The notes under the pieces were generated by a model that worked only from the letters and a program-made list of their open reading frames with translations, had not been told where the DNA came from and did not search any database. Made by a program: the position numbers and the translations under genes. Shown piece by piece: positions 6,759 to 9,513 of a stretch of DNA of 9,513 nt. Source of the DNA: Herminiimonas sp. (GTDB lineage Bacteria > Pseudomonadota > Gammaproteobacteria > Burkholderiales > Burkholderiaceae); assembly GCA_014377155.1 (NCBI GenBank), contig JACMQD010000372.1, positions 1 through 9,513 on the forward strand, given 5' to 3'. Positions within the stretch are counted from its first letter, which is position 1, and each line of letters begins with the position of its first letter.

Positions 6759-7538
6759 ATGTATATCGATTCCCATTGCCACATCAATTTTCCCGAACTG
6801 GCCGCGCGGCTGCCTGAGATTTTCGGCAAGATGCAAGAAAACCAGGTTACGCATGCGCTGTGCGTATCGGTCGATCTGCCCGACTTTCCGCAGGTACTTG
6901 AACTGGCCGAAACCTATCCGCATGTGTATGCGTCGGTCGGCGTCCATCCCGATTATGTCGAGACACCGGAGCCGACTGTGGAACAGCTGGTCGCGCTGGC
7001 CGACAATCCGCGCATCGTTGCCATCGGCGAAACCGGCCTCGATTATTTTCGGCTGACCGGTGACCTGGAATGGCAGCGCGAGCGCTTTCGGGTGCATATC
7101 CGCGCCTCGCGTGCGACCGGCAAGCCGCTCATTATCCATACTCGGGCCGCATCGGCCGACACCATCCGCATCATGCGCGAGGAGGGTGCCGGAACCGATG
7201 CCGGCGGCGTCGGTGGCGTCATGCACTGTTTTACCGAATCGCTGGAAGTTGCCGAAGCAGCCATTGCCATGGGTTTCTACATTTCGTTTTCGGGTATCGT
7301 CACTTTCAAGAGCGCCAAAGACCTGCAAGCGGTCGCCCGCGCCGTCCCGATGGAAAGCATGCTGATCGAAACCGATTCGCCTTACCTGGCACCGATGCCG
7401 CATCGCGGCAAGATGAATGAACCGGGGTTGGTCAAGCATGTTGCCGAATACATCGCGACGCTGAAATCGATTCCGCTCGAACAGGTTGCGAAACAGACCA
7501 CCGATAATTTTTTCAAGCTGTTCAACATCGCACGCTGA
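6759..7538 (+). CDS. tatD: TatD family metal-dependent hydrolase (DNase)
   Basis: A 259-aa TIM-barrel metal-dependent nuclease of the TatD family (TatD/YcfH), cytoplasmic, members of which show 3'-5' exonuclease or deoxyribonuclease activity. Metal ligands are visible: H6 and H8 in MYIDSHCHINF, E91 in GETGLDY, H127 in IIHTRA, H156 in MHCFTE and D206 in ETDSPYLAP. Length is the family norm. I chose the ATG at 6759 because MYIDSHCH is the usual N-terminus; the upstream ATG at 6720 would add 13 unrelated residues. There is no Shine-Dalgarno before the ATG. It is 46 bases behind the GNAT gene. It is closest to the YcfH-type proteins encoded beside holB and pilZ in many proteobacteria; the name tatD is used in the broad sense. 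Confidence 0.93.
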   Translation: MYIDSHCHINFPELAARLPEIFGKMQENQVTHALCVSVDLPDFPQVLELAETYPHVYASVGVHPDYVETPEPTVEQLVALADNPRIVAIGETGLDYFRLTGDLEWQRERFRVHIRASRATGKPLIIHTRAASADTIRIMREEGAGTDAGGVGGVMHCFTESLEVAEAAIAMGFYISFSGIVTFKSAKDLQAVARAVPMESMLIETDSPYLAPMPHRGKMNEPGLVKHVAEYIATLKSIPLEQVAKQTTDNFFKLFNIAR

Positions 7539-7555
7539 CAACTTGGTACTGAGAC

Positions 7556-8239
7556 ATGATCATGACGAACAATATTCCCACCTTGCGCAGCGTGGCGATG
7601 CTTGGCCTCTTCTTGTGCAGTATGGCCGCTTTGCCACGACAAGCACTGGCCGGCGCATACGACGACTTTTTTAAAGCGGTACAACTCGATGATGCCAGGA
7701 CCATCAACGCACTGATCCAGCGCGGTCTCGACCCTAACATCATCGAAGGAAAACGCGGCGACACCGGACTCATCCTGGGCTTGCGCGAGGACTCCAAAAA
7801 GGTCATCGCCGCGCTGATCCAGGCGCGCGACATCAATTTTGAAGTGCGGGCGCGCAATGGCGATACGGCCCTGATGATCGCCGCCTACAAAGGCAACCGG
7901 AATGCGGTACTGGCCTTGCTGGAGAAGGGCGCCGAGCCGAACCAGACCGGCTGGACCGCATTGCATTATGCAGCGGCAGTCGGCAACAACGATATCGTCA
8001 AGATCATGCTGGACCGGTCAGCCTACATCGACGCCGAATCGCCGAACAAGACCACCCCGATCATGATGGCGGCGCGCGCCGGACACATCCTGACGGTCAA
8101 GCTGCTGCTCGACGAAGGCGCGGACGCGACCTTGAAGAACGACCAGGGCATGACGGCGATTGACCTCGCGGTGAAATACGAGCATCCGGATATTGCGGAG
8201 GGGTTGGCGTATCAACTCAGGAAAGCCGGCAAGTTCTAA
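7556..8239 (+). CDS. Exported ankyrin-repeat protein
   Basis: A 227-aa protein with an N-terminal signal peptide (hydrophobic stretch about 12-26, likely cleavage after the Ala-Leu-Ala at 30-32), so probably periplasmic. The rest is about five to six ankyrin repeats: AYDDFFKAVQLDDARTINALIQRGLDPN (34-61, degenerate), 67-98, NGDTALMIAAYKGNRNAVLALLEKG with repeat start near 101, TGWTALHYAAAVGNNDIVKIMLDRSAYIDA (131-160), TTPIMMAARAGHILTVKLLLDEGAD (166-190) and MTAIDLAVKYEHPDIAEGL (199-217). Ankyrin stacks bind partner proteins; the partner is unknown. An ankyrin protein behind tatD is a recurring neighbour in Burkholderiales. An in-frame ATG at 7562 is an alternative start; GAG just before 7556 gives little guidance. 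It begins 17 bases after the tatD stop, so it may be co-transcribed. Confidence 0.9.
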   Translation: MIMTNNIPTLRSVAMLGLFLCSMAALPRQALAGAYDDFFKAVQLDDARTINALIQRGLDPNIIEGKRGDTGLILGLREDSKKVIAALIQARDINFEVRARNGDTALMIAAYKGNRNAVLALLEKGAEPNQTGWTALHYAAAVGNNDIVKIMLDRSAYIDAESPNKTTPIMMAARAGHILTVKLLLDEGADATLKNDQGMTAIDLAVKYEHPDIAEGLAYQLRKAGKF

Positions 8240-8326
8240 GTTCATGATGACCGATCATTCGTCTGCCGCCTTCGGCGCGTTGTAAAGGCAGGCCGAATGC
8301 GGAAATTCGACTAATATGCTCGTCTT
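8240..8326. other. Convergent intergenic gap, no strong terminator
   Basis: The gap between the ankyrin gene and the convergent 140-aa gene. It contains small dyads (ATGAT/ATCAT, CGCC/GGCG, CGAAT/ATTCG) but no hairpin followed by a T-tract. Nothing resembling a tRNA gene or attachment site is visible here. Confidence 0.4.
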
Positions 8327-8749
8327 TTATCTTAAATGATCGTCGTCCCACACGTCCCACACGTCGCCGCGTTTCTCGGTGTTCAATCGATTCAAAAAGT
8401 CTTTCAGGGTTGCCAGCTCGAGCGCAACCGCTGGCGGAAAACCCTGTCGTCCACCACGCTGATCGAACGTCAATTCGTCGAGATATTGTCGACATGCCGC
8501 AGGACGCTTCCAAACTTCCGCTAGAAGGTCAGCTATACGGGGATACTGTTTCACGAGCCAGTTGGGCCGTATATCTTGTGGCAGGGCGCCAAGCCACGTA
8601 CGGGTTGCTGTATCGATCCGGACTTTTTGCGTTGCCGGTAGCGTGCTGCGCAAAGTTTTCCAGTCCAGGTCCAAGGCGTTGAGCGGCTTGTCCTTGAGGT
8701 CGTTGATCGCTTCCTGTATCGATACTTTTTCGAAATTGAATTCTTTCAT
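8327..8749 (-). CDS. Unrecognised 140-aa protein
   Basis: I do not recognise this protein with confidence. It begins MKEFNFEKVSIQEAINDL, is soluble (no signal peptide or membrane segment), and is probably mostly helical. Features seen: three tryptophans before the tail (WKTLRS near 30, TWLGALP near 51, PNWLVKQYPRIADLLAEVWKRP about 62-81), then the block CRQYLDELTFDQRGGRQGFPPAVALELATLKDFL (about 85-118), whose RGGRQGFPP-type turn I believe recurs in uncharacterised Burkholderiales proteins, and a tail with a small repeat (DVWDVWDDD). Coding character is supported by a GAGG Shine-Dalgarno about 8 bases before the ATG and by codon use. It lies between the core genome and the tra genes and faces away from them in the same direction, with an unusual structured 5' leader. 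Confidence 0.6.
   Translation of the reverse strand: MKEFNFEKVSIQEAINDLKDKPLNALDLDWKTLRSTLPATQKVRIDTATRTWLGALPQDIRPNWLVKQYPRIADLLAEVWKRPAACRQYLDELTFDQRGGRQGFPPAVALELATLKDFLNRLNTEKRGDVWDVWDDDHLR
8344..8366. repeat. 9-bp tandem repeat in the gene tail
   Basis: CGTCCCACA occurs twice in tandem (8344-8352, 8353-8361) with a partial third unit. On the coding (minus) strand it gives the repeated VWD-VWD near the C-terminus. Because the unit is a multiple of three, copy changes keep the frame. Confidence 0.8.
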
Positions 8750-8814
8750 GTTCGACCTCGCCGATGCGTTGGATGACCGAATTCACGAAAAGAATTGAAT
8801 TTCGGTAATCGATT
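8717..8814. repeat. Long imperfect inverted repeat over a start codon
   Basis: The arms are about 8717-8754 and 8778-8814. The best core is 8731-8746 against the reverse complement of 8789-8804, with 15 of 16 bases matching. ATCGAT also occurs at the outer end of each arm (8718-8723, 8808-8813) and TTCG at the inner end. In the minus-strand mRNA the core pairs the first codons of the 140-aa gene with its upstream leader and leaves the Shine-Dalgarno in the loop. A second, competing stem pairs 8777-8784 with 8797-8805 (one bulged base), sharing the middle arm. Confidence 0.7.
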
Positions 8815-8848
8815 GTACAAGGGTTGCGGGCTTGTGCACCCTTTTCAT
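8783..8848 (-). CDS. Possible 21-codon leader ORF
   Basis: ATG at 8848 to TGA at 8783-8785 encodes MKRVHKPATLVQSITEIQFFS. It ends 33 bases before the start of the 140-aa gene, with its last codons lying exactly in the shared arm of the two competing hairpins. No good Shine-Dalgarno precedes it, and a 21-codon ORF can arise by chance, so it is a candidate only. Confidence 0.25.
   Translation of the reverse strand: MKRVHKPATLVQSITEIQFFS
8819..8845 (+). terminator. Weak terminator-like hairpin
   Basis: AAGGGT at 8819-8824 pairs with ACCCTT at 8838-8843, with two more GC pairs after a bulged T, followed by only four T. As a plus-strand terminator it would have no gene to serve. It lies inside the proposed leader region, so it may instead be part of leader folding. 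Confidence 0.2.
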
Positions 8849-8849
8849 G

Positions 8850-8965
8850 CGATCGTCTGTCGCCGTTAAGTCAGCGCGTCGTTTGTTTAGTAAGCGAAGG
8901 GTTTGCCGAAGCTGGCCGTCATGCCATTCATGCAGCGCCTGTCGACGAACCCGGAGGTTTGGTGG
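8850..8965. other. Gap after the TraM-like gene
   Basis: About 116 bases between the TraM-like stop and the proposed leader ORF. I see no RNA gene, clear promoter boxes or credible coding region here. The join between core genome and conjugation genes could lie in or near this stretch. Confidence 0.4.
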
Positions 8966-9379
8966 TTACACAGCGCTACGCAAACCGGTTATCCACAGTA
9001 TGAGTACCGTCAGCAGGGCGGTGGCCAGTGCGATTGCGGCCGACCCTGCGTGGCGTCGCCAGTATTGTTGTTCTGCTCCGGGCAATTGGTTTTCACCCGC
9101 TTCGCCAACGATCGCGTGACGCCGCTCGTGCGTTTCGCTGCCAGTGGTGTTTTCCAACTGCTGCAACAAATCCGCATAGCGCTGGCTGGCCGCCTCCAGT
9201 CTGTCAGCTTGTTCGCTCAGCCGGTCGGCTGCGGCATTGATGACTGCCGCTTGCTGCGCGACGCTGTCGTCGAGCACTGCTTCATTCAGCGCCACCAGCG
9301 CAAATACCGGGTCCATCGTGTCGATACGGATGCCGGTTTTTTCGAACACCAACGTGCGCAGCTTGTTCTGGTCCATCAT
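8966..9379 (-). CDS. traM: TraM-like conjugal transfer protein, tail-anchored
   Basis: A 137-aa protein resembling TraM of IncP (RP4-type) plasmids and related integrated elements (the Activator-TraM Pfam family by memory). In RP4 traM is last in the traKLM operon beside oriT. The N-terminus reads KLRTLVFEKTGIRIDTMDPVF then ALVALNEAVLDD (6-38), the part I recognise; 42-79 is a probable coiled coil rich in Ala, Gln and Leu; 112-131 is one membrane segment very near the C-terminus (AIALATALLTVLILWITGL), so a tail-anchored inner-membrane protein. RP4 TraM is of similar length (about 145 aa). I chose the ATG at 9379 (or the next codon at 9376) over 9421 because GGGAG lies 6 bases upstream at 9386-9390 and the 9421 start would run deep into the upstream gene. 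It starts 13 bases after the TraL-like stop. Confidence 0.65.
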   Translation of the reverse strand: MMDQNKLRTLVFEKTGIRIDTMDPVFALVALNEAVLDDSVAQQAAVINAAADRLSEQADRLEAASQRYADLLQQLENTTGSETHERRHAIVGEAGENQLPGAEQQYWRRHAGSAAIALATALLTVLILWITGLRSAV

Positions 9380-9392
9380 CAGTCGCTCCCGC

Positions 9393-9513
9393 TCACCATT
9401 GAATGTTGTCGAGCTGTTCATACACCTCGCGATAAACGGTTTTGATACGCTGCTTTTCCATGATGTTGAATTTGTCGCTCAGGATTACTTCGTCCAGTGT
9501 CAGGCGCGCAGTA
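9393..9513 (-). CDS. traL: TraL-like protein, C-terminal 39 codons only
   Basis: The minus strand from 9512 reads TARLTLDEVILSDKFN, IMEKQRIKTVYREVYEQ and LDNIQW before the TGA at 9393-9395. The tail is helical, charged and in strong coding phase. In IncP plasmids traL encodes a P-loop nucleotide-binding protein directly upstream of traM, and both the order and the tail character fit. The Walker motifs lie outside the window, so the name rests mainly on position next to the TraM-like gene. The 5' part is cut by the window edge. Confidence 0.5.
   Translation of the reverse strand, partial: TARLTLDEVILSDKFNIMEKQRIKTVYREVYEQLDNIQW

Noticed and set aside
6143..6829. Long minus-strand open frame opposite the GNAT gene
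   Set aside because: It is a high-GC antisense shadow; the plus-strand GNAT protein has clear family motifs throughout and the antisense product resembles nothing I know.
6687..7541. Minus-strand open frame of 284 codons covering tatD
   Set aside because: The tatD frame carries all metal ligands; the antisense frame is the usual mirrored open frame of a GC-rich gene.
8344..8366. Short tandem repeat considered as a CRISPR or iteron
   Set aside because: There are only two full 9-bp copies without spacers, inside the coding frame of the 140-aa gene, so it is simple in-frame repetition.
8989..8997. Perfect DnaA box TTATCCACA
   Set aside because: It is a single copy inside the membrane-segment codons of the TraM-like gene. 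No second box, AT-rich unwinding region or replication gene lies nearby, so it is not evidence for an origin.
8903..9445. Plus-strand open frame of 180 codons across the tra region
   Set aside because: It is antisense to the TraM-like gene, which has a Shine-Dalgarno, a family-like N-terminus and a membrane tail. The plus-strand product has no recognisable domain.

Overview
The window looks like a chromosomal segment from a betaproteobacterium of the order Burkholderiales. The gene order ygfZ-DUF4936-NRDE facing mltG-tmk-holB-pilZ-(GNAT)-tatD-ankyrin is what I know from Oxalobacteraceae and Burkholderiaceae, and the high-GC codon use fits. Species or genus cannot be told from the sequence alone.

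Layout. Positions 1-379 (minus) hold a nearly complete DUF2237 gene that runs off the left edge; its perfect -10 box sits so close to the ATG that the message should be leaderless. Positions 380-914 hold no intact gene: there is an orphan hairpin-plus-T-tract terminator, a mobile-repeat-like scar, and the 3' third of a decayed argP-type LysR regulator. Positions 915-3024 (minus) carry NRDE/TANGO2, DUF4936 and ygfZ, probably one transcript starting at a divergent promoter near 3070. Positions 3138-7538 (plus) are a tightly packed housekeeping cluster: mltG (ends glycan strand growth), tmk (dTMP to dTDP), holB (clamp-loader delta prime), pilZ (type IV pilus assembly), a GNAT acetyltransferase and tatD. 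An exported ankyrin-repeat protein follows (7556-8239).

Positions 8240-9513 differ in kind. On the minus strand the window opens (reading leftwards) with the last 39 codons of a TraL-like protein and a complete TraM-like, tail-anchored protein in the same order as the traKLM leader operon of IncP plasmids, so the window probably ends at the border of an integrated conjugative element or its remnant. Beyond it lies an unrecognised 140-aa gene whose 5' leader contains a long imperfect inverted repeat covering the start codon, a competing hairpin, and a 21-codon upstream ORF ending inside the structure. That leader is the most unusual regulatory-looking structure seen here.

Most of the window is ordinary core genome. 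The points of interest are the leaderless promoters, the argP decay and scar region, the conjugation-gene border and the structured leader of the unknown gene.
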